Shown here: positions 1-5,280 of the stretch, piece by piece
Numbering within the stretch: the first letter of the stretch is position 1
How the letters are laid out: every line of letters begins with the position of its first letter
From: Thioalkalivibrio sp.
Lineage (GTDB): Bacteria; Pseudomonadota; Gammaproteobacteria; Ectothiorhodospirales; Ectothiorhodospiraceae
DNA length: 5,714 nucleotides
Assembly: GCA_003563455.1 (NCBI GenBank)
Contig: PWRV01000196.1
Location: forward strand, 1-5,714
Direction of reading: 5' to 3'
Made by a program: the position numbers and the translations under genes
Notes under the pieces: generated by a model
Told to the model about the DNA's origin: nothing
The model's input: the letters and a program-made list of their open reading frames with translations, nothing else
Databases searched by the model: none

Positions 1-371
1 AGGATGGACAGGAAGGGTCCCAGACCGGTGCCGGTGGCCAGCAACCAGAGGTCGCGCGCGTCGGGCAGCTGGTCCAGCGTGAACAGCCCGGTGGAGCGCG
101 GCATCAGCTCGACCTCGTCGCCGGGCTGCATCCGAATCAGCCGGCTGGTGAGTGGCCCTTCCGGCACCGCGACCAGGTGGAACTCGAGCGGCCGGACATC
201 GGGCGGGTTCACGTAGGAATAGGGACGCGCGACCCACTCCTCGCCGATGAACAGACGCAGACGGTTGTACTGTCCGGCCTTGAACGGCTCGACGTCCGCG
301 TCCACGCGCAGGCTGAACAGGCGCTCGGTCCATCGCTTCAGCTCGCGAACCTCTCCCTTCACCCAGCCCAT
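1..371 (-). CDS. fpr: Ferredoxin/flavodoxin-NADP+ reductase, N-terminal half (partial)
   Basis: Fpr is a soluble FAD enzyme that moves electrons between NADPH and ferredoxin or flavodoxin; bacterial members are about 250 residues. Only the first 123 codons are here and the rest lies beyond the left edge. The translation opens MGWVKGEVRELKRW. It has the FAD-binding RPYSYVN at residues 49-55, a strand-rich FAD domain ending near residue 100, and ATGTGLGPF at about 112-120, which is the start of the NADP domain. The order and wording closely follow E. coli Fpr from memory. The start is ATG at 371, preceded on the minus strand by GGAGG (376-380) four bases away, so it is well supported. The gene is divergent from the redoxin at 489. 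Family assignment is firm; the physiological partner cannot be told from sequence. Confidence 0.93.
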   Translation of the reverse strand, partial: MGWVKGEVRELKRWTERLFSLRVDADVEPFKAGQYNRLRLFIGEEWVARPYSYVNPPDVRPLEFHLVAVPEGPLTSRLIRMQPGDEVELMPRSTGLFTLDQLPDARDLWLLATGTGLGPFLSI

Positions 372-446
372 GCCGCCTCCATTACCCGTGATGGCACCCG
401 CGGCCACCCTGAAGATGAGAATCGCGCTCCCCCCGCGGGCCGTGCC

Positions 447-454
447 AGTATAAT
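447..454. promoter_or_regulatory. Candidate back-to-back -10 elements between fpr and the redoxin gene
   Basis: Within the 117-base divergent spacer, 449-454 reads TATAAT on the plus strand, 35 bases before the redoxin ATG. The overlapping bases 447-452 read TATACT on the minus strand, about 75 bases before the fpr ATG. It is an AT-rich patch in a very GC-rich spacer. No convincing -35 hexamer stands 16-18 bp upstream in either direction, so the call rests on the -10 and its position. One or both genes could start here. Confidence 0.4.
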
Positions 455-488
455 CGCCTGACCAGAAACCCAGAGACCCGGAGGACCC

Positions 489-1073
489 ATGGCGCGCACA
501 CCGTCCCAGATGATCGAACTCGGCACCGAGGCCCCGAACTTCAGCCTGCCCGATGTGGTTTCCGGCAACACGATCTCCCTGGATGACTTCCCCGATGCCA
601 AGGGCTTCATGATCGCCTTCATCTGCAATCACTGCCCCTTCGTGCAGCTGATCCGGCACGAGTTCGCGCGCTACGGCCGCGAATACACCGACAAGGGTAT
701 CGCGGTGATCGCGATCAACTCGAATGACATCGAGGCCCATCCGGAAGACGGCCCCGACGCGATGCGCGACGATGCGCGCCGCTTCGGCTATGCCTTCCCC
801 TACTGCCTGGACGAGGACCAGTCGGTGGCGAAGGCCTACCAGGCCGCCTGCACCCCCGACCTGTACCTCTTCGACGCCGACCGCAAGCTGGTCTATCGCG
901 GCCAGTTCGACGACGCCCGACCGGGAAGCGACGTTCCGGTGACCGGCGCGGACCTGCGCGCCGCCACCGACGCGCTGCTCGCCGGCCAGGCGATTCCGGC
1001 GGACGACCAGAAGGCGAGCCTCGGCTGCAACATCAAGTGGAAGCCGGGCAACGAGCCGGGCTACTACGGCTGA
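489..1073 (+). CDS. Peroxiredoxin-like thioredoxin-fold protein (AhpC/TSA superfamily)
   Basis: This is a 194-residue cytoplasmic thioredoxin-fold protein of the PRX-like type with a thiol-disulfide or peroxidase-like role; its substrate is unknown. Visible features are the AhpC/TSA opening GTEAPNFSLPD (residues 12-22), the active-site stretch C46-N-H-C49-P-F-V in place of the usual WCGPC, a CTPDLYLFD segment (121-129) supplying the cis-proline side, and a C-terminal GCNIKWKPGN (179-188), which in my recollection is characteristic of this subfamily. C106, C121 and C180 are further cysteines. There is no signal peptide. The start is ATG 489 with GGAGG at 480-484, four bases away. The next gene starts 59 bases after the stop with no obvious terminator between, so they may be cotranscribed. 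Superfamily is certain; the exact reaction is not. Confidence 0.92.
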   Translation: MARTPSQMIELGTEAPNFSLPDVVSGNTISLDDFPDAKGFMIAFICNHCPFVQLIRHEFARYGREYTDKGIAVIAINSNDIEAHPEDGPDAMRDDARRFGYAFPYCLDEDQSVAKAYQAACTPDLYLFDADRKLVYRGQFDDARPGSDVPVTGADLRAATDALLAGQAIPADDQKASLGCNIKWKPGNEPGYYG

Positions 1074-1132
1074 GCACGAACAGGGCGGATGCCTGCCACG
1101 CGGCCGTCGACAGCAAACCGGAACGGTCAACC

Positions 1133-1669
1133 ATGCCGCCAAGCAACATCGTAGACGGACCGAAGGTCGCCACGTGGAACTGCCCGTCCTGCCGGGACGC
1201 AGTGCCGCGGCTGTTGCCCAACGGTCAGTTCAACCGCGTTCGCCTGCATCAGGCCGACATGGTCCTGCCGGAGAACGAGATCGAGGCCGCGGCAATGGGG
1301 ATCCCGGGCCCGCGCGCCAACGAGGTCTGCTATGCCTGTGCGCAGGCCTACCGCGAGCTCCTGGGCACCCTGATCCGCCCCCCGGGCGAGGAGGGCGACG
1401 CGCGCGGAGCCGCCGGTCTGAACGACACCGGAATCGTCGGTGCGCTATTGCCGATCGCCGGTCGCGGCACCCGGGTGCTGATCTTCCACGTGGTGGGCGG
1501 CGTCCTGGCGAACACGGAGATCGAGGAACTGCGTCAGCTCAATGCCGACCGTCTGACCTACCCCGGTACCCGCGGCGCGATCGCACCGCGACTGTGGGCC
1601 CTTTACGAGGCCCACCTCGTTGAACTCCACGCCAGTTCACCCCCCGGCGAATCCGACCCCCGCCCCTGA
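1133..1669 (+). CDS. Hypothetical protein with two CxxC pairs (possible zinc-ribbon)
   Basis: I do not recognise this 178-residue protein. It has CPSC at residues 17-20 and CYAC at 66-69, a spacing compatible with a four-cysteine zinc site, although a redox role is also possible. A hydrophobic segment, RVLIFHVVGGVL (114-125), looks like a buried strand rather than a membrane span. No signal peptide is seen and the tail is Pro/Asp-rich. I chose ATG 1133; the frame stays open back to 1037, inside the redoxin gene, but the upstream part translates as an out-of-frame shadow of that gene's end. The ribosome site is weak (GGAACGG about 8 bases upstream). GC-biased third positions support it as real. 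It lies 59 bases behind the redoxin gene on the same strand, probably in one transcript, and its last codons run into a short tandem repeat. Confidence 0.72.
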   Translation: MPPSNIVDGPKVATWNCPSCRDAVPRLLPNGQFNRVRLHQADMVLPENEIEAAAMGIPGPRANEVCYACAQAYRELLGTLIRPPGEEGDARGAAGLNDTGIVGALLPIAGRGTRVLIFHVVGGVLANTEIEELRQLNADRLTYPGTRGAIAPRLWALYEAHLVELHASSPPGESDPRP

Positions 1670-1693
1670 CCCCCATCCCTGACCCCAGCGCCT
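1655..1693 (+). repeat. Three tandem 13-bp C-rich units at the end of the 178-residue gene
   Basis: GACCCCCGCCCCT, GACCCCCATCCCT and GACCCCAGCGCCT follow each other at 1655, 1668 and 1681. The first two differ at two positions; the third is more diverged. The stop codon of the upstream gene (1667-1669) lies at the junction of units 1 and 2, so the repeat spans the end of that gene and the start of the parA promoter region. It may be slippage-derived; no function is evident. Confidence 0.7.
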
Positions 1694-1722
1694 GGCCCAC
1701 GGCGTTAGCGAGCCGCTACAAT
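1693..1722 (+). promoter_or_regulatory. Candidate sigma-70-type promoter for parA
   Basis: TACAAT at 1717-1722 matches the -10 consensus at five of six positions and sits in the context GCTACAAT. With an 18-bp spacer, 1693-1698 (TGGCCC) is a weak -35. Transcription would begin near 1729, giving a leader of about 40 bases that contains the inverted repeat at 1733-1755. A small stem TAGCG/CGCTA (1706-1718) overlaps the -10 and could be coincidental. Confidence 0.5.
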
Positions 1723-1732
1723 CAAGGATGAT

Positions 1733-1755
1733 GTCGATGGCATGGATCCATCGAC
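1733..1755 (+). promoter_or_regulatory. Perfect inverted repeat in the parA leader
   Basis: GTCGATGG (1733-1740) and CCATCGAC (1748-1755) are exact reverse complements separated by seven bases. Nested inside is a second exact palindrome, ATGGATCCAT (1742-1751), which would compete with the first if folded as RNA. The right arm ends one base before the Shine-Dalgarno GGGAGA (1757-1762). It could be an operator for ParA autorepression or another regulator, or an RNA hairpin that tunes access to the TTG start. The symmetry is seen directly; the function is inferred. Confidence 0.6.
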
Positions 1756-1767
1756 CGGGAGACCCGC

Positions 1768-2520
1768 TTGAAGACTCTCGCGATCTACAACCTGAAAGGC
1801 GGCGTCGGCAAGACGGCGGCGGCCGTGAACCTCGGCTACCTGGCCGCGCAGTACGGATGGAAGACCCTGCTCTGGGACCTCGACCCGCAGGCCGCTGCGA
1901 CCTGGTACCTGGGCCAGGAGCCCGGCGTTCAGGACAGCGTGAAGAAGCTCGCCCGCGGCAAGCGCGACTGGAAGGACTCGATTCGCGAGACCGACTGGCC
2001 GCGACTGTCCTGCCTGCCGGCGGATTTCGACAACCGCAACCTCGACCAGTACCTGCGCAAGTCGGAACACCCCGAGTTCCAGGTACGCCAGCTGCTGAAG
2101 GCGTTCAAGTCGGAATTCGACCTGGTCGTGCTGGACTGCCCACCGAGCTTCTCCACCGTCACCGAGAACCTGTTCCAGGCCGCCAACGTCATCGCGGTGC
2201 CGATCATCCCTTCGCAACTGTCGATCCGAAGCCTCGGGCAGATCGTGCAGTTCCTGGAGGGGGAGAAGATCCGGCGGGTGAAGCTCCACCCCTTTCTGTC
2301 GATGGTCGACAACCGGCGCAAGCAGCATCGCGAGGCCGGGCTGCAGCTGCGCCAGGAGATTCCCAATCTGCTCGCCACGGCGATACCCTACGCCGCCGCC
2401 GTCGAAGCCATGGGCCGCCACCGCATGCCGCTGCCCGTCACCGCGCCACGCGCCCGCGCCACCACCGCGTTCGAGCAGTTGTGGCTGGAGATCGCCGAGA
2501 AGTTGCACCGGCAATCCTGA
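1768..2520 (+). CDS. Orphan ParA-family ATPase
   Basis: This 250-residue protein belongs to the ParA/MinD deviant-Walker ATPases, which dimerise on ATP, bind nucleoid DNA or membrane, and position DNA or protein cargo. The deviant Walker A is KGGVGKT at 10-16 (signature K10, catalytic K15), followed by the switch I-region DLDPQ at 37-41 and Walker B VVLDCPPS at 120-127. After VPIIPSQLSIRSL comes MVDNRRKQHRE (179-189) at the usual ParA position. There is no N-terminal helix-turn-helix, so it is the short, non-plasmid-P1 type. The start is TTG 1768: a TGA at 1729-1731 closes the frame upstream, no ATG or GTG intervenes, and GGGAGA (1757-1762) is five bases away. No parB, mcdB or other cargo gene is adjacent; the flanking gene is convergent. 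What it positions is unknown. Confidence 0.93.
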   Translation: MKTLAIYNLKGGVGKTAAAVNLGYLAAQYGWKTLLWDLDPQAAATWYLGQEPGVQDSVKKLARGKRDWKDSIRETDWPRLSCLPADFDNRNLDQYLRKSEHPEFQVRQLLKAFKSEFDLVVLDCPPSFSTVTENLFQAANVIAVPIIPSQLSIRSLGQIVQFLEGEKIRRVKLHPFLSMVDNRRKQHREAGLQLRQEIPNLLATAIPYAAAVEAMGRHRMPLPVTAPRARATTAFEQLWLEIAEKLHRQS

Positions 2521-2536
2521 CCGGCGGCTGCGCCGG
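2521..2536. terminator. Hairpin directly after the parA stop, terminator-like without a T-run
   Basis: CCGGCG (2521-2526) and CGCCGG (2531-2536) pair exactly around a GCTG loop, beginning at the base after the parA TGA. There is no U-tract, so it is not a classical intrinsic terminator. It may block exonucleases or act with the further hairpins that follow in this convergent intergenic region. Confidence 0.5.
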
Positions 2537-2555
2537 CGAACTCGAGGCCCGCCAT

Positions 2556-2673
2556 GCGCCGCAGCGCGGCCGGGGGCCGCTCCTGTGGAAGCAGCGGTCG
2601 GGTGGGGGCGATCCCTGGTCGCGATTGGGCCGCGTCAAGGCCCAGCGCCGCACCGCGGCCGGGGCCGCTCCTG
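2556..2673. repeat. REP/BIME-like hairpin cluster between convergent genes
   Basis: A 30-bp unit at 2556-2585 recurs at 2645-2673 with one mismatch and one single-base deletion. Each copy carries a GCGGCC/GGCCGC stem (2566-2580 with a three-base loop; 2655-2668 with a two-base loop) followed by CTCCTG. Between them lie two more stems: GCGATC/GGTCGC at 2608-2622 with one G-T pair, and TGGGCC/GGCCCA at 2626-2644. Read on the minus strand, the CGACCAGGGATCGC-type core followed by CTCC/CAGGAGCGG wording resembles the REP sequences dispersed in many gammaproteobacteria. It lies between the ends of two converging genes, the usual REP location. No transposase of the REP-associated (RAYT) type is in the window. 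Confidence 0.7.
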
Positions 2674-2705
2674 CGCAGAGGTGGGGTCGGGGACCATGGA
2701 GGATT

Positions 2706-3059
2706 TCAAACGTCTTCAGCGTCCATGCGCGAGAGCATGCGCATTCCACCGACCATGCACTGCAGCGCCTGCAGCGCGGCGGCCTCGACGTCGGTGCTGC
2801 CGGCCGAAGGCAATTCCCAGCGCTTGAGACGGCAATTGACCGGCCGCTCCGCCGGAAATCCGCGGGCGGCTTCGGCATCCACTGCCACCAGCAGGTCGGC
2901 CCACTCCAGGTCCTCGCGGCGCAGGTCGTATATGGATCGCGCGGGACGCACCTCCAGCCATTCCGCGAGAGCCGGTTCCCCGGCCAGGTCCTTCACCACC
3001 TGCGCACGCCCGTCGTCACGGACGGCCGCAACCAATAGTCTTGCGGGACGCTTGTACAC
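2706..3059 (-). CDS. Small protein resembling a low-molecular-weight phosphatase lacking its catalytic loop
   Basis: The protein has 117 residues and no signal peptide or membrane segment. After ARLLVAAV (6-13), where LMW tyrosine phosphatases and arsenate reductases carry the CxxNxxRS loop, it has RDDGRAQ with no cysteine. DLEWADLLVAVD (50-61) resembles the 'D..WADLVVAMD' strand of that family, and LKRWELPSAG (78-87) sits where the 'P-D-P' loop is expected. Similarity is judged from memory and is modest. The start is GTG 3059; an in-frame TGA two codons upstream rules out a longer protein, and no clear Shine-Dalgarno is visible. It begins 34 bases after the nadA stop on the same strand, suggesting an operon and possible translation by readthrough from nadA. 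It is either a catalytically dead regulator or an unrelated hypothetical protein. Confidence 0.68.
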   Translation of the reverse strand: MYKRPARLLVAAVRDDGRAQVVKDLAGEPALAEWLEVRPARSIYDLRREDLEWADLLVAVDAEAARGFPAERPVNCRLKRWELPSAGSTDVEAAALQALQCMVGGMRMLSRMDAEDV

Positions 3060-3093
3060 GGGTCAGACGGACGCCGGGGAGAACCGATCGGGC

Positions 3094-4155
3094 TCAGGCA
3101 TCCCCGAGAACGCGCCGACGGTGAGCGGCCGCAAAATCCAGCATGCGCTGCGTCGCGGTCAGAGCCTTCACGCGCTCCTCTTCGTCCACGAAGATCTCGG
3201 CACCACCGTGCTCCAGCGTGTTCGCGAGACGGGTCAGGTCGTTCATCGCCATCCACGGACAGTGCGCGCAACTCCGGCAGGTCGCGCTGTGCCCGCCGGT
3301 CGGGGCCTCGAGCAGACGCTTTTTCGGTGCCGCCTGCTGCATCTTGTAGAAGATACGGTTGTCGGTCGCGACGATGAACTCGGATTCCGGTCGGTCCTTC
3401 ACCGCCGCGATCAGCTGGCTGGTGGAGCCCACCACGTCCGCCTGCAGGATCACGTCGCGCGGCGATTCCGGGTGCACCAGCACCGCGGCCGTCGGGTGCG
3501 CCTTGCGCAGCTTCTCGAGCTCCCGCGACCGGAACTCGTCGTGGACCACGCAGGAGCCGTCCCACAGCACCATGTCGGCGCCCGTCTCCCGGCGAATGTA
3601 GTCCCCGAGGTGACGATCCGGCGCCCAGAGGATCTTCTGCCCCTGGTCGCGCAGCCATTCGACCAGAGGCACCGCGATGCTGGAGGTGACCACGTAGTCC
3701 GAAAGCGCCTTCACTGCGACCGAGGTGTTCGAATACACCACCGCGGTACGATCCGGGTGCTGTTCCCGAAAGGCCCGGAAGGCATGGGCGGGACAGCCGA
3801 GGTCCAGCGAGCACTCCGCCTCCAGCGTCGGCATCAGCACGCGTTTCTCGGGGCTCAGGATCTTCGCGGTCTCGCCCATGAAGCGCACGCCAGCGACGAC
3901 CAGCGTGGTGGCGGGATGCTCCTTGCCGAAGCGGGCCATCTCCAGCGAATCGGCGATGCAGCCGCCGGTTTCCTCGGCGATGCGCTGCAGCGAGGAATCG
4001 ACGTAGTAGTGGGCGACCAGCACCGCGTCCCGCTCTTCCAGCAGCGCCTTGATGCGGGCGGTCAGCGCTGCCTGCTCCGACGCGTCCAGATCCGGCCTCT
4101 CGGAGACGATCGTCGCCGTTTCCGGAACGGAGTACTCGGCTTCTGCCAGTGCCAT
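3094..4155 (-). CDS. nadA: Quinolinate synthase A
   Basis: NadA condenses iminoaspartate with dihydroxyacetone phosphate to quinolinate, the precursor of NAD, in the cytoplasm, using an oxygen-sensitive [4Fe-4S] cluster. The protein has 353 residues, near the E. coli length (347). Landmarks are LVAHYYVDSSLQ (46-57), GVRFMGETAKIL (89-100), MPTLEAECSLDLGC (108-121), DGSCVVHDEF (199-208), HPESPRDV (228-235) and CRSCAHCPWMAMN (293-305). By analogy with E. coli, the cluster ligands should be C115, C202 and C299. The C-terminal CxxCxxC is the proteobacterial form. The start is ATG 4155 with GAGGT at 4161-4165, five bases away. The partner gene nadB is not in the window. The 117-residue phosphatase-like gene follows 34 bases downstream. 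Confidence 0.97.
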   Translation of the reverse strand: MALAEAEYSVPETATIVSERPDLDASEQAALTARIKALLEERDAVLVAHYYVDSSLQRIAEETGGCIADSLEMARFGKEHPATTLVVAGVRFMGETAKILSPEKRVLMPTLEAECSLDLGCPAHAFRAFREQHPDRTAVVYSNTSVAVKALSDYVVTSSIAVPLVEWLRDQGQKILWAPDRHLGDYIRRETGADMVLWDGSCVVHDEFRSRELEKLRKAHPTAAVLVHPESPRDVILQADVVGSTSQLIAAVKDRPESEFIVATDNRIFYKMQQAAPKKRLLEAPTGGHSATCRSCAHCPWMAMNDLTRLANTLEHGGAEIFVDEEERVKALTATQRMLDFAAAHRRRVLGDA

Positions 4156-4395
4156 GGTCTACCTCGAAAATCAGCGCATCCGGGAGCGGGCCTGCGCCGC
4201 CCGCAGCGGTCGTGCCCCCCGGGTCAGGGGCTGCGCCCAATCGCTCCGTGGAGGATGCCCGACCGCGATCCGGCGCATGCTCCCCCGGATCAGGCATTGC
4301 AACCGGGGATAGTCCCATGCGCAGGTCAATGTCATCGCAAGTTCATGATACAACGACTCACCGGCATGGGCAGTGTTCCTGTAAAGGGGGCGGGG
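4156..4395 (-). other. nadA upstream region: probable leader with a weak promoter candidate
   Basis: No gene is convincing in these 240 bases. On the minus strand TATCAT (4345-4350) matches five of six -10 positions in a locally AT-richer patch; the -35 at the right distance is poor. Starting there would give a leader of roughly 180 bases. That leader contains a CCCCGG/CCGGGG stem (4283-4288 with 4303-4308, 14-base loop). A TTG-initiated 60-codon frame (4171-4353, minus) has no family likeness or clear ribosome site. I see no recognised riboswitch. Confidence 0.35.
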
Positions 4396-4545
4396 CTAAC
4401 TCCCAGGCCACCGAGCCACCTCCAACGATGAAAGCTCCCTCCCCCACCTGTGGGGACAAATCCGCCGGAAGCGGATTTCGAACCGCCGAAGGCGGGCCCG
4501 AAGGGCAAAGGGCAGGATGCCCGGAGTAACGGCTGGGGTGGGGGC
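4396..4545 (+). repeat. Multi-hairpin direct repeat, copy 1
   Basis: These 150 bases match 5085-5234 at 136 positions with no gap. From 4427 onward the core matches at 111 of 119. It folds into five consecutive stems: CCCCAC/GTGGGG (4442-4455), AAATCCGC/GCGGATTT (4458-4478, eight perfect pairs), CCGCC/GGCGG with a GAA loop (4483-4495), GCCC/GGGC with a GAA loop (4496-4506), and GGGCA/TGCCC (4510-4522). CCCCCACC at 4441-4448 is the reverse complement of 4537-4544, giving short terminal inverted repeats about 104 bp apart overall. It has the look of a non-autonomous mobile or structured-RNA element, with no transposase. It lies upstream of the LRV-like gene. Confidence 0.9.
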
Positions 4546-4647
4546 TCAGCGCCGGACCCGGCCCTCACCCAAAACGCCACGAACAATGCAGCCGCCTTGC
4601 CGCGCCGGTCCCGCCTTGGGCACACTTCGTGCGTTCTCCACTACCGC

Positions 4648-5088
4648 ATGCCAACCTTGGCCCACTATTCCGAACGCTACCGGGCGCTGTCTTTCGACGC
4701 GCGCATGGACCTCGCGCTCTCCGCCGATCTGGACCCGAACTGGCGCCCGCTGCTGGTCCGTGACCAGCACGCGCAGGTGAAGGCCTACTTCTCGCGGCGC
4801 GTCGACCTGAGCCCCGAGGAGATCGCCCTGTTGCTGGGCGATCCGAACCAGACGGTGCGGCTCAACTGCGCGAAGCGCGCCGACCTGACCCCGGAACAGG
4901 TCGAGGCCTGCGTCTGCGACCCCGACCCGAACCTGCGCTACTTCGTCGCGCGCAACCCGCTGCTGACCGAAGAGCAGCGCCAGCGCCTGCTCGCGGACAG
5001 CGACGAACTGGTACGCATCGCCGCGCGCAAGGGCCCGAAGGAGCGCACCACCCGCTCCCGCCCCGGACAGGCGGAAATGCTTCGCTAA
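4648..5088 (+). CDS. Leucine-rich-repeat-variant (LRV)/HEAT-like repeat protein
   Basis: This is a 146-residue soluble protein built largely of 26-residue repeats: 38-63, 64-89 and 90-115, then a partial unit at 116-129. The shared pattern is D-x4-V/L-R/K-x4-A/S-x-R-x2-L-T/S-x-E-x5-L/V, the 'DPDPNLRYFVARN' style of LRV alpha-solenoids, which usually bind other proteins. The N-terminal cysteine cluster that holds [4Fe-4S] in Azotobacter LRV protein is absent; the only cysteines are C74, C88 and C90. The tail, from about residue 128, is basic and probably disordered. The start ATG 4648 is chosen because the solenoid begins soon after it; no Shine-Dalgarno is evident. The frame is open back to 4450 through repeat copy 1, but that part looks non-coding. 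Its TAA lies inside the first bases of repeat copy 2. Partner and pathway are unknown. Confidence 0.8.
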   Translation: MPTLAHYSERYRALSFDARMDLALSADLDPNWRPLLVRDQHAQVKAYFSRRVDLSPEEIALLLGDPNQTVRLNCAKRADLTPEQVEACVCDPDPNLRYFVARNPLLTEEQRQRLLADSDELVRIAARKGPKERTTRSRPGQAEMLR

Positions 5089-5234
5089 CCCCCATGGCAC
5101 CGCGCCACCCCCGACGATGAAAGCTCCCTCCCCCACTCGTGGGGACAAATCCGCCCGGAGCGAATTTCGAACCGCCGAAGGCGAGCCCGAAGGGCAGAGG
5201 GCAGGATGCCCGGAGTAACGGTTGGGGTGGGGGC
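5085..5234 (+). repeat. Multi-hairpin direct repeat, copy 2
   Basis: This is the second copy of the element at 4396, offset by exactly 689 bases with no indel. It starts in the stop codon of the LRV-like gene and ends 46 bases before the ScsD-like ATG. The stems at 5131-5144, 5185-5195 and 5199-5211 are intact. The long stem at 5147-5167 has gained one C-A mismatch, and the stem at 5172-5184 has lost its outermost pair. The terminal CCCCCAC box pairs with GTGGGGG near the right end. If the ScsD-like gene has its own promoter, it must overlap this repeat or sit in the short gap after it. Confidence 0.9.
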
Positions 5235-5280
5235 GCGGAAAACCGAACCAATCGACACACCGAGGCACTCCGATCCATCC

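Noticed and set aside
1728..1767. ATG codons at 1728-1742 as starts for parA
   Set aside because: All are out of frame with the ParA motifs, and the ParA frame has a TGA at 1729-1731.
2993..4318. 441-codon minus-strand frame overlapping nadA
   Set aside because: It overlaps nadA on the same strand in another frame, with Arg/Gly-rich low-complexity translation. NadA has the full family motif set, so this is a shadow.
4171..4353. 60-codon leader peptide upstream of nadA
   Set aside because: It has a TTG start, no Shine-Dalgarno, an arginine-rich composition typical of random GC-rich frames, and no regulatory codon run.
2554..4431. Very long open frame on the plus strand (625 codons), opposite nadA
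   Set aside because: It is the antisense shadow of nadA and its downstream gene. GC-rich codon bias keeps reverse frames open, and the translation has no recognisable motifs.
4450..4647. Longer N-terminus for the LRV protein starting in repeat copy 1 at GTG 4450
   Set aside because: The extra part is just translated repeat. The equivalent bases of copy 2 change several residues and are not fused to a gene, and the solenoid begins after ATG 4648.
4396..5234. Integron attC sites flanking a gene cassette
   Set aside because: The repeats have several short hairpins rather than one long imperfect palindrome, and no GTTRRRY/RYYYAAC core pair is found at their ends.
4396..5234. CRISPR array or toxin-antitoxin module
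   Set aside because: There are only two 150-bp copies with a coding gene between them, no short regular spacers, no cas gene and no recognisable toxin.
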